NCBI GenBank assembly: GCA_040753875.1 | Contig: JBFMDV010000005.1 | Coordinates: 186,001 to 250,000 of the forward strand | Length of the DNA: 64,000 nt | From: Candidatus Zixiibacteriota bacterium | GTDB taxonomy: Bacteria; Zixibacteria; MSB-5A5; GN15; FEB-12 | Reading direction: 5' to 3' | Shown: piece by piece, positions 1-8,421 of the stretch | Layout: each line of letters begins with the position of its first letter | Numbering within the stretch: position 1 is the stretch's first letter | Made by a program: the position numbers and the translations under genes | Notes under the pieces: generated by a model | The model's database searches: none | What the model was told of the DNA's origin: nothing | The model's input: the letters and a program-made list of their open reading frames with translations, nothing else

Positions 1-1
1 A

Positions 2-259
2 GCGGCTTATGCACGTAGATTGGGACCTGTGGGACATATTAGCTGGCGCCCTAAGGAACCAGAACTATTCCAACTGCAGGTAGCCGACATGATTGCCTTC
101 GAATCATACAAATATATAACATCACCCACCAAAGCGGTGAGAAGGTCCTACCAAGCAATCACTAGTGGACACCCACTCGCACCATATCTGATTCATGCCA
201 GTATGCTGGATTGCGATTTGCCCAAAGCACGAGAGTTCTTGGATAGATTTCAGAAATGA
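2..259 (+). CDS. C-terminal fragment, possible DUF3800-type protein
   Basis: The frame is open from the window edge to a stop at 259, so only the last 85 residues of a longer protein are visible. A TTG at base 20 could be read as a start, but the frame continues upstream of it. The stretch FQLQVADMIAFESYKY resembles the C-terminal LQxADxxAxE motif of DUF3800 proteins (RNase H-like, often in accessory regions), but that is one short motif. It is the only rightward gene in the first 12 kb. Function cannot be assigned from this fragment. Confidence 0.45.
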   Translation, partial: AAYARRLGPVGHISWRPKEPELFQLQVADMIAFESYKYITSPTKAVRRSYQAITSGHPLAPYLIHASMLDCDLPKAREFLDRFQK

Positions 260-477
260 AAAATGCGTTCCTGATAGACCGGTTCCGTCCTCAGCTTCCG
301 TTCCCCTGCAACACCCCACGTTTCATAATACTTTGAACCCTTAATACCCAAAATTGGGTACTTACAGTTCAAACTATATGGCCCCGGCTCTTGGCAGTCA
401 AGAATCAACAATTGCCGATGACAGAACGACGATCAGATTTGGTTCAGCGCTGATAAGCGGATTGGAAACTCGATACA

Positions 478-549
478 AGCGGGCGATGGGACTCGAACCC
501 ACGACGTCAAGCTTGGGAAGCTTGCATTCTACCACTGAATTACGCCCGC
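478..549 (-). tRNA. tRNA-Gly (anticodon CCC)
   Basis: The reverse strand folds into a complete cloverleaf: acceptor stem GCGGGCG/CGCCCGC, D-arm with AGTGGTAGA, a 5-bp anticodon stem CAAGC/GCTTG around loop TTCCCAA (anticodon CCC, reading GGG glycine codons), and a T-arm with GGTTCGAGTCC. The discriminator base is T, as expected for tRNA-Gly. The 3' CCA is not encoded and must be added by CCA transferase. Confidence 0.95.
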
Positions 550-616
550 GTGGTAAACCGTAACCGAATCTAACCTTCCGCTCCCCCCTTGTCAACTGCC
601 GCCCCCCGGCGAAACT

Positions 617-1366
617 CTAACCCTTCTTCCCCGTAATCCGGACCGTTATAATCGATATTTCATACAGCACATACAGCGGCACCGCCAGAAGCAATTGCGT
701 GAAGACATCAGGAGTCGGTGTCAGAAAAGCCGCCACGACTAAAATAATCACGACCGCAAACCGCCTCCCCTTCGCGAGAGTTGACGAACTGATCACCCCA
801 AACCGCCCCAGTATGTATGCGACAATTGGTAATTCAAATCCTGCCCCAAAGCCGAGCATCAACATGCCGGTAAATGTCAAATAGCTGTTAACCGTGATAA
901 TCGGGCTGAGCAAATCGCCGGAAAACCCAATCATGAACTGCAGCGACCACGGCAGTACAACGTAGTAACAAAACAGCGCCCCCGCCACGAACAGCACGGT
1001 AGCCGAACCAACAACGGCCAGCGTCAGCTTCCGCTCTTTTTGGTAAAGTCCGGGCGATACAAACGCCCAGAGCTGGTAGAATACAATCGGCAGCGCCGCA
1101 ATAAGCCCGGTTATCAACGCCACTTTCAGGTACGCCGTAAACGACCCGGTCACCTCGGTAACATGCAGCTTAATATTCCCCAGCGGCGCCACAAACCAGC
1201 GCATGATCGGGTCGGCAAAATACAGCGCCGCCATTGCCGTCAGAATCACCGCCCCAAACGCTTTGAGCAGCCGTTTCCGCAGCTCTTCCAGATGGTCCAG
1301 AAACGGCATCGATCCAAACAAGCGCTGTTCGGGCTGATTCTCCGGTTGGTCGATTGGCTTGCTCAT
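617..1366 (-). CDS. tatC: Sec-independent protein translocase TatC
   Basis: TatC is the multi-spanning receptor of the twin-arginine translocase; with TatB it binds RR signal peptides in the inner membrane and recruits TatA to export folded proteins. The 249-residue protein has the usual family length. The cytoplasmic N-terminal signature FLDHLEELRKRL lies at about 22-33. Six hydrophobic segments follow, with the conserved FGAGFELPI segment near residue 180 and the LTPTPDVFTQ motif before the last helix. The ATG at 1366 follows a GGCGGT-like ribosome site. tatA and tatB are not adjacent, so they must lie elsewhere. Some 420 bp of repeats separate it from nrdR, so co-transcription is uncertain. 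Confidence 0.95.
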   Translation of the reverse strand: MSKPIDQPENQPEQRLFGSMPFLDHLEELRKRLLKAFGAVILTAMAALYFADPIMRWFVAPLGNIKLHVTEVTGSFTAYLKVALITGLIAALPIVFYQLWAFVSPGLYQKERKLTLAVVGSATVLFVAGALFCYYVVLPWSLQFMIGFSGDLLSPIITVNSYLTFTGMLMLGFGAGFELPIVAYILGRFGVISSSTLAKGRRFAVVIILVVAAFLTPTPDVFTQLLLAVPLYVLYEISIITVRITGKKG

Positions 1367-1786
1367 ACCGCCGACAAAAAGCGGGGATAGGACGGAAATG
1401 TCAATTCAATAAGGAGCGACGTAAAGGCGTCGTAGGTCGGGTTCCGAGCACGTCTCAATATGTATCTGAAATGATAGCCCGAAGCGAGATTCGAAGGAGT
1501 ATGCAAGTTTGGCACTACCTCAGCGAGAAACCCGACACCGTAGGCCAATGTTGTCATTCCGGCCGCCGAGAGCCGGAATCCAGCCGTCGGTCGGGTTCCG
1601 AAGTGAGCTTAAATGGTCTGAGCGCAGCGCGAACGCAGAAACCCGACACCGGAGGCTCTTGTGAGTCATTGCGAGACGACGCGCTTCGCGGCGGCGAAGT
1701 CAATCTCGACCTCGTGCTAAGCACATTCGAGATTGCTTCGGCGAAGCGCCTCGCAATGACTGCTCACGGATTTTCGCAACACTCCC
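1367..1786. repeat. Gene-free spacer with imperfect inverted repeats
   Basis: No credible gene lies in these 420 bases between tatC and nrdR. They are packed with repeat pieces. An inverted element at 1666-1760 starts TCATTGCGAG and ends CTCGCAATGA; half of the same element recurs at 4387-4434. Two blocks start with GGTCGGGTTCCGA (near 1435 and 1590) and end with GAAACCCGACACC. A half copy of a GTCATTCC...GGAATCCA hairpin (1553-1583) has a full relative at 10518-10582. These look like non-autonomous dispersed intergenic elements. Confidence 0.7.
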
Positions 1787-2275
1787 CTACGTTGCGGGCC
1801 CCTCTTTCGGGCGCATCGTCGATTTCTGTTTCCGAAGCTTGTTCATCTCCGACATGAACTCGTTAATATCCTGGAAATCCCGATACACCGAGGCGAATCG
1901 GATATACGCCACCTCATCGGCTTCACGGAGTCTGGCTATCACCATCTCGCCGATCTCTTTGCTCTCAATCTCCCCCTTGCCGGCTGCATGAATCGAGGCC
2001 TCGATATCATCCACCATCGTCTCCATCTGCTGACTGGAGACCGGGCGTTTATTGCAGGCCAGTTTGATACCGTGAAGTACCTTACTGCGGTCGAACGGCT
2101 CGCGGCGGTCATCGGACTTGAGCACGGTCACCATGCTCTGCTCCACATATTCGTAGGTGGTAAAGCGCGCGCCGCAGCTAAGGCACTCGCGACGGCGACG
2201 GATCGCCCGGCCGTCCTGCGATGGTCGGCTGTCGACTACCTTGTCTTCCTCTTTACCACACTGCGGACAGCGCAT
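1787..2275 (-). CDS. nrdR: Transcriptional repressor NrdR
   Basis: NrdR is the zinc-ribbon/ATP-cone repressor that senses ATP and dATP and represses ribonucleotide reductase genes by binding NrdR boxes. The 162-residue protein has the N-terminal ribbon MRCPQCGKEE with a second cysteine pair CLSCGARF at about 33-38, and an ATP-cone at about 49-139 (VTVLKSDDRREPFDRSKV). Length and architecture are standard. It is the last gene of a compact leftward run with glyA, an MTH1187-type protein and cutA; glyA-rpiB-nrdR neighbourhoods occur in many bacteria. No ribonucleotide reductase gene is in the window. Confidence 0.96.
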   Translation of the reverse strand: MRCPQCGKEEDKVVDSRPSQDGRAIRRRRECLSCGARFTTYEYVEQSMVTVLKSDDRREPFDRSKVLHGIKLACNKRPVSSQQMETMVDDIEASIHAAGKGEIESKEIGEMVIARLREADEVAYIRFASVYRDFQDINEFMSEMNKLRKQKSTMRPKEGPAT

Positions 2276-2312
2276 GGTCGTTTATGTATCTATGAGATTA
2301 CGAGAAATCCGG

Positions 2313-2633
2313 CTACGGCTTGTTGGTCTCGGTCTTCACCCAATTGATGTAATCAGGAAACGCCGCCACGAGCGGAAGCGCGATTATCTCGGGCAGTTCG
2401 TACGGGTGGTTCTCGATCACGTACTCCATCAGCGCCTGGAATTTCTGCTTGGTGGTCTTGACAATCAACATAGACTCTTCGTCGGTCTGGACGGCATCAT
2501 CCCACCAGAAGTACGAATGAATTCTCGGCACCACGTTGATACAGGCGGCCAGTCGTCGTTCGACCAGCGCCATGGCCATCTTCTCCGCTTCATCCCGCGG
2601 AATCGATATGTATACGATACGAACTGATTCCAT
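2313..2633 (-). CDS. cutA: CutA-type divalent cation tolerance protein
   Basis: The 106-residue protein matches the CutA1 family, small trimeric ferredoxin-like proteins named for copper tolerance but with no settled biochemical role. The family signature is visible: RRLAACINVVPRIHSYFWW near residues 27-45, the ESMLIVKT strand, and HPYELPEIIALP at about 75-86. Its ATG at 2633 directly abuts the stop of the upstream MTH1187-type gene (TAG at 2634-2636), with GAGG five bases before the ATG, so the two are surely co-translated. Confidence 0.92.
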   Translation of the reverse strand: MESVRIVYISIPRDEAEKMAMALVERRLAACINVVPRIHSYFWWDDAVQTDEESMLIVKTTKQKFQALMEYVIENHPYELPEIIALPLVAAFPDYINWVKTETNKP

Positions 2634-2942
2634 CTATGTCCTCACCTTTCGTCCGAGCTTTCTCTCGACAGACTCGATCTTGCCGGCGAGCCGGTTTTTG
2701 GCCCCCTTCCGGTCATCCACCGTGATTATCATATATACGCGGCTGTGCTGCTTGCGAAGCATGAGCCGCGCGCGGTTTATCAGCTTCATCACCGGCTCCC
2801 ATTCCCCCTCAATAATTGTCGCCATCGCCGTCAACTTGTACGGCAGCCCGCTCCGGTCAATCAAGTCGATCACCTTTGCGACATCCGCTGAGACCGATGG
2901 TCCCCGCTTGTCGGTCGGAAACATGGTCAATTGAAACAACAT
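2634..2942 (-). CDS. MTH1187/UPF0045-family thiamine-binding-like protein
   Basis: The 102-residue protein has the beta-alpha-beta layout of the MTH1187 (UPF0045/DUF77) family: strand with PTDKRGPSVSADVAKVIDLI, then SGLPYKLTAMATIIEGEW, then the C-terminal SRVYMIITVDDRKG. Several family members bind thiamine or related compounds in a subunit interface; a role here is inferred from family only. The ATG at 2942 is two bases after the glyA stop, and its own stop touches the cutA start. It is therefore the middle gene of a glyA-MTH1187-cutA-nrdR operon. Confidence 0.85.
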   Translation of the reverse strand: MLFQLTMFPTDKRGPSVSADVAKVIDLIDRSGLPYKLTAMATIIEGEWEPVMKLINRARLMLRKQHSRVYMIITVDDRKGAKNRLAGKIESVERKLGRKVRT

Positions 2943-2944
2943 GT

Positions 2945-4201
2945 TCAGACTTCCTGAAGCCGCTCGGCATACAGGGGAAATTTCTCGGAAAACAGTGCCA
3001 CCTCGTTGGCAATCTGTCCCAATACGGCGTCATCCTTCCTATTCTTGAGCGCCCGGTCGATAAACTCCGCAATCACCGGCATCTCTTTTGTGCTCATGCC
3101 GCGCGTTGTCACCGATGGCGTCCCTATCCGAATGCCGCTCGTTACAAACGGCTTCTCCGGGTCAAACGGCACCGTATTTTTGTTCACCACAATCCCCGCT
3201 TTGTCCAGGGCGTTCTCCGCCTTCTTCCCGGTCATCCCTTCGACACCAATAAACGACACCAGGAACAAATGCGTATCCGTGCCGCCTGCGACCAGTTTAT
3301 AGCCACGAGCTTTGACCGCCTCCGCCAGCGCCTTCGCATTGTCGATAATTCGTTTCTGGTACGCCTTGAATTCCGGCTGCAACGCTTCTTTGAACGCAAC
3401 CGCTTTCGCGGCGATTACATGCATGAGCGGCCCCCCCTGTATGCCCGGCATGACCATCCGATCCAAATCGGCCGCATATTTCTCCTTGCACATGATCATC
3501 CCACCGCGCGGCCCGCGAAGTGTCTTGTGTGTGGTGGTAGTGACAAAATCGGCGTACTGTATCGGCGATGGGTGCAGCCCAGCCGCCACCAGTCCGGCGA
3601 TGTGGGCGATATCCACCATCATGTACGCGCCAACCGCGTCACACACCTCGCGAATTCTCTTGAAATCCCAAAACCGCGGATACGCCGATGCTCCCGCCAC
3701 GATCATCTTCGGCTGGATCTGCTTCGCTTCTTCCATCATCCGGTCGTAGTTCACCATCTCCGTCTCGCGATCCACTTCGTAACCGTGAAACTGAAACAGA
3801 AAACCGGAGAAATTGATCGGATGCCCGTGTGTCAGATGCCCGCCGTGCGACAGCGCCAGCCCCATGACTTTGTCTCCCGGTTTTAGAACCGTAAAATAAA
3901 CCGCCATGTTCGCCTGTGAACCGGAATGCGGCTGCACATTCACATGCTCGCACTGAAAAAGTTCTTTGGCCCTGTCCCGCGCCAGATTCTCCGCAACGTC
4001 AACAAATTCGCACCCGCCATAATACCGCTTCCCCGGATACCCCTCGGCGTACTTGTTGGTCATGACGCCACCATTGGCCTCCAGAACTGCCTCGGAGACA
4101 TAGTTCTCCGATGCTATCAGTACCAGCTTGGTGGCCTGCCGGTGCGTCTCCTTGAGCATTACTTCAAACAGTTCAGGATCGACTTGCTTAAGATATGACA
4201 T
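2945..4201 (-). CDS. glyA: Serine hydroxymethyltransferase
   Basis: This PLP enzyme interconverts serine and glycine while charging tetrahydrofolate with a one-carbon unit. From the ATG at 4201 it is 418 residues, the usual length. The PLP lysine is K226 in [14 protein letters not shown]; other signatures are the N-terminal LIASENYVS and the [12 protein letters not shown] loop. I chose ATG 4201 ([12 protein letters not shown]) because GGAGA sits eight bases upstream; an in-frame TTG at 4216 lacks a ribosome site and adds five non-conserved residues. It heads the run glyA-MTH1187-cutA-nrdR; the 490 bp upstream are gene-free. Confidence 0.97.
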   Translation of the reverse strand: MSYLKQVDPELFEVMLKETHRQATKLVLIASENYVSEAVLEANGGVMTNKYAEGYPGKRYYGGCEFVDVAENLARDRAKELFQCEHVNVQPHSGSQANMAVYFTVLKPGDKVMGLALSHGGHLTHGHPINFSGFLFQFHGYEVDRETEMVNYDRMMEEAKQIQPKMIVAGASAYPRFWDFKRIREVCDAVGAYMMVDIAHIAGLVAAGLHPSPIQYADFVTTTTHKTLRGPRGGMIMCKEKYAADLDRMVMPGIQGGPLMHVIAAKAVAFKEALQPEFKAYQKRIIDNAKALAEAVKARGYKLVAGGTDTHLFLVSFIGVEGMTGKKAENALDKAGIVVNKNTVPFDPEKPFVTSGIRIGTPSVTTRGMSTKEMPVIAEFIDRALKNRKDDAVLGQIANEVALFSEKFPLYAERLQEV

Positions 4202-4691
4202 ATCGAATCTCCGCAATTCAATGGCAAACCGAGCGCTTCACCGCCCGGCCAAAACGCTTTGCGTTTGAAGGTATACAAAAGGGTCAGCGAGGTCAACAGG
4301 CGCAGGACTCACAATCCTGGGGGTTCGATGCGCTGGTCATTTGCCTGATGGAAACCTGACAGATCAAACGTTAGAACGCTCTGCCCGTCATTGCGAGGAG
4401 GATTCGCCGAAGGCGAACCGGACGAAGCAATCTCTGGTGGTTTCATACGCAACTCGTTCCGGCAGTTCTTGCTTGCCCGAGGCGAAAAACTGCACTCTCG
4501 ATTCAAACTGCCTGCTTCATCGTCGAGAGCGAGTTTCTGGCTGCGCAACCAAGGAGGGGGCCGTAGGGCAGAACCGCTTCTGGTTCTGCCGTTCTTCGTT
4601 GCGTCGGGTCCTGTCGTTCGCCGACAGGCGAGTGATGTGACCAGGCTCTTGCTGGCGTGCCGCCCTGAGCGGAGTCGAAGGGCGACCATTG
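4202..4691. repeat. Gene-free spacer with dispersed repeats
   Basis: No credible gene lies between glyA and the ATL gene. The stretch carries half of the TCATTGCGAG element (4387-4434), a short CTGTCGTTCGCCGACAG hairpin near 4611, and a copy of the family-A hairpin at 4661-4684. A promoter for glyA should lie in the first part, but I see no convincing sigma70 boxes. Several antisense open frames here are fragments of repeats without ribosome sites. Confidence 0.6.
4661..4684 (+). repeat. Family-A hairpin repeat, copy 1
   Basis: A 5-bp stem CGCCC/GGGCG closes the 14-base loop TGAGCGGAGTCGAA. The same loop with different, still self-complementary stems occurs at 10728-10751, 17414-17441 (reverse), 17905-17932 and, with three changes, 23385-23412. 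Confidence 0.75.
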
Positions 4692-5036
4692 CTACCTCCG
4701 GCTCCGCACCGCCCCCCTCGGCCGCCAAAGATATTTATCGAGATCAATCTCCCCCGCTTTCGAAACTTTCACTCCCTCGCGCTTCAACAGCGCCACCTGC
4801 AATTCAAACCCACCCCCTCGCGGCAGTGAAATGCGCCCCTGACTATTGATCACCCGATACCACGGCAGATTCTCTTTCTCGGCATACGCATTGAGCACCC
4901 ACACCACCTGCCTCGCCCCTCGTGGATTCCCCGCCATCGCAGCGAGCAACCCGTACGTCACAACCTTACCGCGTGGAATGCGCTTGAGGACATGTCTTGC
5001 CCTATCTGAAAATGAATCCGCCATTGAAGTGGACAT
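4692..5036 (-). CDS. Alkyltransferase-like (ATL) DNA-binding protein, MGMT family without active cysteine
   Basis: The 114-residue protein is the DNA-binding domain of the O6-alkylguanine-DNA alkyltransferase family: RIPRGKVVTYGLLAAMAG at about 19-36, the helix-turn-helix GNPRGARQVVWVL at 37-49, then PWYRVI at 58-63. In MGMT the last motif is PCHRV with the alkyl-accepting cysteine; here the cysteine is tryptophan (W59). That marks the alkyltransferase-like group, which binds O6-alkylguanine without removing the alkyl group and hands lesions to nucleotide excision repair. It lies between rpiB and glyA but is separated from both by repeats. The start at 5036 lacks a strong ribosome site. Confidence 0.88.
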   Translation of the reverse strand: MSTSMADSFSDRARHVLKRIPRGKVVTYGLLAAMAGNPRGARQVVWVLNAYAEKENLPWYRVINSQGRISLPRGGGFELQVALLKREGVKVSKAGEIDLDKYLWRPRGAVRSRR

Positions 5037-5053
5037 GAATTAAGTTGAACGTG

Positions 5054-5114
5054 CTGTCAGGCGTCCTCGCCTGACAGTTGTCCCAGCGCTAAGAGTGTCG
5101 GGCGGGGACGCCCG
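5054..5114. repeat. Two short GC-rich hairpins
   Basis: CTGTCAGGCG and CGCCTGACAG form a perfect 10-bp stem with a 4-base loop at 5054-5077, followed by a second hairpin GTCGGGCG/CGCCCGA at about 5097-5114. A near copy of the first occurs at 10770-10793. No U-run follows, so these are repeat elements more than terminators for rpiB. Confidence 0.6.
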
Positions 5115-5129
5115 AAACCACCGTTATCG

Positions 5130-5573
5130 CTACCGTGCATCTTCTTCAGACTTAATCTTCCCCACCCTCTTCTCGTGCCGCCCCCCTTCGAACTTCGTCT
5201 CAAGAAACGTCTTCACTATCTGGTCAACCTGTTCCTCTGGCGTGTACTTTGCCGCGAGTGTCAGCACGTTGGCGTCGTTGTGCAATCGTGTGAGCTGCGC
5301 CATTTCCACATTGAGCGCCATCCCCGCCCGCACGCCCCGCACCTTGTTGGCTGCCATATTCATGCCATTGCCGGTCCAGCAGACCGTAATTCCGTAGTCG
5401 ACCGTATGGTCGGCTACGGCATGTGCTACTTTGAGACCGTAATCCGGGTAATCAACCGATTCGGTGGAGTTGGTGCCGAAATCGGTCACCTGATGGCCGA
5501 GCCGTCTGAGGATCTCCTTGATCTTCTCCTTGAGCTCGAACCCCTTATGATCTGCGCCGACCGCTACTTTCAT
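5130..5573 (-). CDS. rpiB: Ribose 5-phosphate isomerase B (RpiB/LacAB family)
   Basis: RpiB interconverts ribose 5-phosphate and ribulose 5-phosphate in the pentose phosphate pathway. From ATG 5573 it is 147 residues, normal for the family. Signatures are the N-terminal KVAVGADHKGFELKEKI with the substrate-binding D8/H9, the SVDYPDYGLKVA segment, and the catalytic cysteine C65 in TVCWTGNGMNMAANK; the usual CGTG is CWTG here. A frame extending 16 residues further upstream runs into ilvE and is not conserved. The ATG overlaps the ilvE stop by one base (TGATG), so translation is coupled. Confidence 0.93.
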   Translation of the reverse strand: MKVAVGADHKGFELKEKIKEILRRLGHQVTDFGTNSTESVDYPDYGLKVAHAVADHTVDYGITVCWTGNGMNMAANKVRGVRAGMALNVEMAQLTRLHNDANVLTLAAKYTPEEQVDQIVKTFLETKFEGGRHEKRVGKIKSEEDAR

Positions 5574-6517
5574 CACACTGCAACGTGATTGTATTTCGGC
5601 ACCGGTGTCAGCCACTCCCATTTATCCGGCGTCCTGCCGTCGATAACGCTGAAAAACGCCTTCTGCAGCCGCCTGGTGACAGGACCCGCTTTGCCGTCAC
5701 CGATTTGAATGCCGTCGATCTGCGAAATCGGTGTTACTTCGGCGGCCGAGCCGGTGAAAAACACCTCATCGGACAAATACAGCGCCTCGCGCGGAATATC
5801 CTGCTCGATAACTTCAATCCCCAAATCTTTGGCCAGCGTGATGATTGAGTTGCGAGTGATCCCTGGGAGAATCGAGGCCGAAAACGGCGGTGTGATCAGT
5901 GTCCCTTTGCGAACCAAAAAGATATTCTCGCCCGAGCCCTCGGACACATGCCCGAACACGTCGAGCGCTATCCCTTCCACATACCCGTGCGCAATAGCCT
6001 CTAACTTGATAAGCTGACTATTCATGTAGTTGCCGCCAGACTTGGCCATCATCGGCATCGTGTTTGGTGCATTCCGGTTCCACGAGGAGACGCAGACCGA
6101 AACCCCCTTCTCAAGCGCCTCCGGACCGAGATATTTCCCCCAATCCCAGGTCGCTATCGCTACCTCTATCGGTGCACCTGTCGGATCAACACCAACCGTC
6201 CCGAATCCTCGGTACACCACCGGCCGCACATAACACTGGTCGAAACGATTCTTTCCCACCAACTCTAAAATAGCTGCATCTATTTGGTCCATGCTGAACG
6301 GAATGTTCATCCGGTAGATCTTGGCTGAATTGAACAAGCGCTCGGTGTGTTCCCGAAGTCGAAATGCGGCCGGCCCTCTGGGGGTCTTGTACACGCGCAT
6401 CCCCTCGAACACTGAGGAGCCGTAATGGATCACATGTGACAGGATATGTATCTTGGCATCTTCGAAACGGACATAGTCGCCGTTCATCCAAATGAATTCA
6501 GCCAGCGCAGCAGCCAT
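5573..6517 (-). CDS. ilvE: Branched-chain amino acid aminotransferase (class IV)
   Basis: This PLP enzyme moves amino groups between valine, leucine or isoleucine and 2-oxoglutarate. The 314-residue protein has the type-IV fold: HVIHYGSSVFEGMRVY near 28-43, the PLP lysine K159 in MMAKSGGNYMNS, and the SEGSGENIFLV loop near 193-203. The family also contains D-amino-acid transaminase and ADC lyase, but the GSSVFEGMR stretch and length fit IlvE. It is translationally coupled to rpiB. In this context it could feed 2-oxo acids into the branched-chain acyl-CoA degradation genes further along; that link is inference. Confidence 0.93.
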   Translation of the reverse strand: MAAALAEFIWMNGDYVRFEDAKIHILSHVIHYGSSVFEGMRVYKTPRGPAAFRLREHTERLFNSAKIYRMNIPFSMDQIDAAILELVGKNRFDQCYVRPVVYRGFGTVGVDPTGAPIEVAIATWDWGKYLGPEALEKGVSVCVSSWNRNAPNTMPMMAKSGGNYMNSQLIKLEAIAHGYVEGIALDVFGHVSEGSGENIFLVRKGTLITPPFSASILPGITRNSIITLAKDLGIEVIEQDIPREALYLSDEVFFTGSAAEVTPISQIDGIQIGDGKAGPVTRRLQKAFFSVIDGRTPDKWEWLTPVPKYNHVAV

Positions 6518-6665
6518 ATTGCACCCTCCGGGTGTTTTAACGTCTTATATGCCTAAATGATACGCAAAAGCGCCGGTCGGTTCAACGAAAATCAGCGCCC
6601 AGTGCGACTCCCTCAAGCGTGGACAACGCGCGAAACATTAAGTTGTTACATGGCAAAGCGGTAGG

Positions 6666-7247
6666 CTATGCATCGCTTTGTGTGCGCTTCACGATTCTCC
6701 ATACCGAGGGGATAACTCCCCCTGCCAACGCTATCTTGGCCGCCGCGCCGGGAAGAAATGGAAACAATCCTGCCACCAGAAGTTGCCCTGAAGGCATAAA
6801 ACCGGACAACCAGGCAAGCCCGCACGTGTAGATAACAACCTGTCCGATTAACATAGCGCTGAGAGAACGAAACAGCGTCCGGTGCCACCCATTATCAGCC
6901 AACCACCCCATCACATACGCTGCACCGACAAAACCAAACAAGTACCCGCCAGTAGCCCCGAAGAACACCGGCAACCCCGCGTTGCCGCCCGCCAGCACAG
7001 GTAGTCCCAGCGCTCCCTCGAGCAGATATGCCAGCACGACAGCCGTCCCTCGAATTCGCCCGAGCGTCATCGCGATCACCATTACACCGAACGTCTGTCC
7101 CGTTACCGGCACCGGCGAAAACGGCAGTGGTACCGCTATATAAGAACAGGCGACGAGTAGGACATTAAACGCCGCAAGAACCACGATTTCCATCCAGCGG
7201 GCCGATGGTCTGATCGCGTCATAAATCGTGAGTTGGTGTGCCGTCAT
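6666..7247 (-). CDS. bioY: Biotin transporter substrate-binding membrane protein BioY
   Basis: BioY is the membrane S-component that captures biotin for energy-coupling-factor uptake; some BioY proteins work alone. The 193-residue protein has about six hydrophobic segments and the signature PFSPVPVTGQTFGVMVIAM near 43-61, plus GATGGYLFGFVGAAYVMGW near 98-116. ATG 7247 is preceded by GGAGAG at seven bases, so I prefer it to the GTG at 7262. It follows the acyl-CoA dehydrogenase pair closely. Placement beside catabolic genes that use a biotin-dependent carboxylase suggests a cofactor-supply role. No EcfA or EcfT gene is adjacent. Confidence 0.92.
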   Translation of the reverse strand: MTAHQLTIYDAIRPSARWMEIVVLAAFNVLLVACSYIAVPLPFSPVPVTGQTFGVMVIAMTLGRIRGTAVVLAYLLEGALGLPVLAGGNAGLPVFFGATGGYLFGFVGAAYVMGWLADNGWHRTLFRSLSAMLIGQVVIYTCGLAWLSGFMPSGQLLVAGLFPFLPGAAAKIALAGGVIPSVWRIVKRTQSDA

Positions 7248-7269
7248 GCCTGTGCTCTCCACGAATCTC

Positions 7270-8418
7270 TTAGATTGATTTCCCTATGCTCTTCAACAAA
7301 TCGCGCGCTATCACCAGCCGCTGAATCTCGGAGGTTCCTTCGCCAATCTCGCACAGCTTAACATCGCGCCAGATTCGCTCCACCGGGTACGGCCCGGTGT
7401 AATAACCGATACTCCCGAGTATCGTCATCGCGTGTTCGGTAACGCGCCGCCCCACCTCCGAGGCATACAGCTTTGCCATCGCCGACCATCGCGAAAACGG
7501 CTGCCCGGCGTCTTTCAATTGCGCCGACTCGTAAATCAGCAGCCGCGATGCCTCCAGTTCGGTCGCCATATCGGCCAACAACTGCTGAATTCCCTGGTTG
7601 CTCGCAATCGGTTGTCCAAACTGGACTCTGTCTGCGGCATATCTGAGAGCACAATCAAAAGCCCCCTGTCCCAAACCCAGCGCCATAGCCCCGATTGAAA
7701 TCCGCCCGCCATCGAGCGTGATCAGCATCTGCTTGAACCCCTGCCCCAGTTCGCCGAGCTGATTCTCGACCGTCACTTTCAAATCATCGAAATGCAAAAA
7801 CGCAGTGTCCGAGCCGCGCAAGCCGAGCTTGTTCTCTTTCTTCCCGACTGCATACCCCTTCATGTCCTTCTCAAGGATAAACGATGTTATTCGCTTATCC
7901 GACGGATCTTCCGAGGTCCGCGCTGTCGCCACTGTCGCAAACGCCTTGGTCGCCGAGGTTATCCAGCACTTGCTGCCGTTGATTATCCAGTTATCCCCGT
8001 CTCGGCGAGCAAATGTCTTGGTGCCACCGGCATCCGAACCGGCTTCCGGCTCGCTGAGACCGAACGCAATCAGTTCCCCTTTGGCCGCGCGCGGAAGATA
8101 TCTTTGCCGCTGTGCCTCGGTCCCAAACTTGAGAATCGGGAATGTCCCCAGCGAATTGTGCGCCGCCAGCATGATGCCGGTCGAACCGCACACCCGCGAA
8201 ATTTCCTCCACTGCAATCGTATATGTCACTGTATCAGTCAGCCGCCCACCGTATTTCTCCGGAATCAGCATGCTCAGAAGCCCCATCTCCGTGAGCGGCT
8301 TCATGTGTTCGTCTGGAAATCGCTGATCGAGATCCAGGAGTACAGCTTTTGGCTCTATCTGTTGAAGAGCGAACGCTCGGATTTTCTCTCTGTATTCGTG
8401 ATGTCGTTTTTCCAGCAC
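7270..8418 (-). CDS. Acyl-CoA dehydrogenase (short-chain type), copy 1
   Basis: This FAD enzyme introduces the alpha-beta double bond into an acyl-CoA and passes electrons to ETF. All three domains are present in 382 residues: N-terminal helices, a beta-domain with LIAFGLSEPEAGSDAG near 115-130 and WIINGSKCWITSA, and C-terminal helices. The catalytic base is E360 in GEGTSEIQR. Isovaleryl-CoA dehydrogenases carry glycine at that site, so this copy looks more like a butyryl or branched short-chain enzyme. The start is GTG 8418, three bases after the stop of the upstream dehydrogenase, hence coupled. ETF genes are not in the window. Confidence 0.93.
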   Translation of the reverse strand: MLEKRHHEYREKIRAFALQQIEPKAVLLDLDQRFPDEHMKPLTEMGLLSMLIPEKYGGRLTDTVTYTIAVEEISRVCGSTGIMLAAHNSLGTFPILKFGTEAQRQRYLPRAAKGELIAFGLSEPEAGSDAGGTKTFARRDGDNWIINGSKCWITSATKAFATVATARTSEDPSDKRITSFILEKDMKGYAVGKKENKLGLRGSDTAFLHFDDLKVTVENQLGELGQGFKQMLITLDGGRISIGAMALGLGQGAFDCALRYAADRVQFGQPIASNQGIQQLLADMATELEASRLLIYESAQLKDAGQPFSRWSAMAKLYASEVGRRVTEHAMTILGSIGYYTGPYPVERIWRDVKLCEIGEGTSEIQRLVIARDLLKSIGKSI

Positions 8419-8421
8419 CGC

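Noticed and set aside
1354-1857. A 167-codon open frame on the plus strand between tatC and nrdR
   Set aside because: It consists of repeat elements and overlaps nrdR; related repeats elsewhere have no coding continuity.
2816-3886. A 356-codon open frame on the plus strand
   Set aside because: It lies antisense to glyA, which has all SHMT motifs. The translation is rich in Arg, His and Pro and has no motif or ribosome site.
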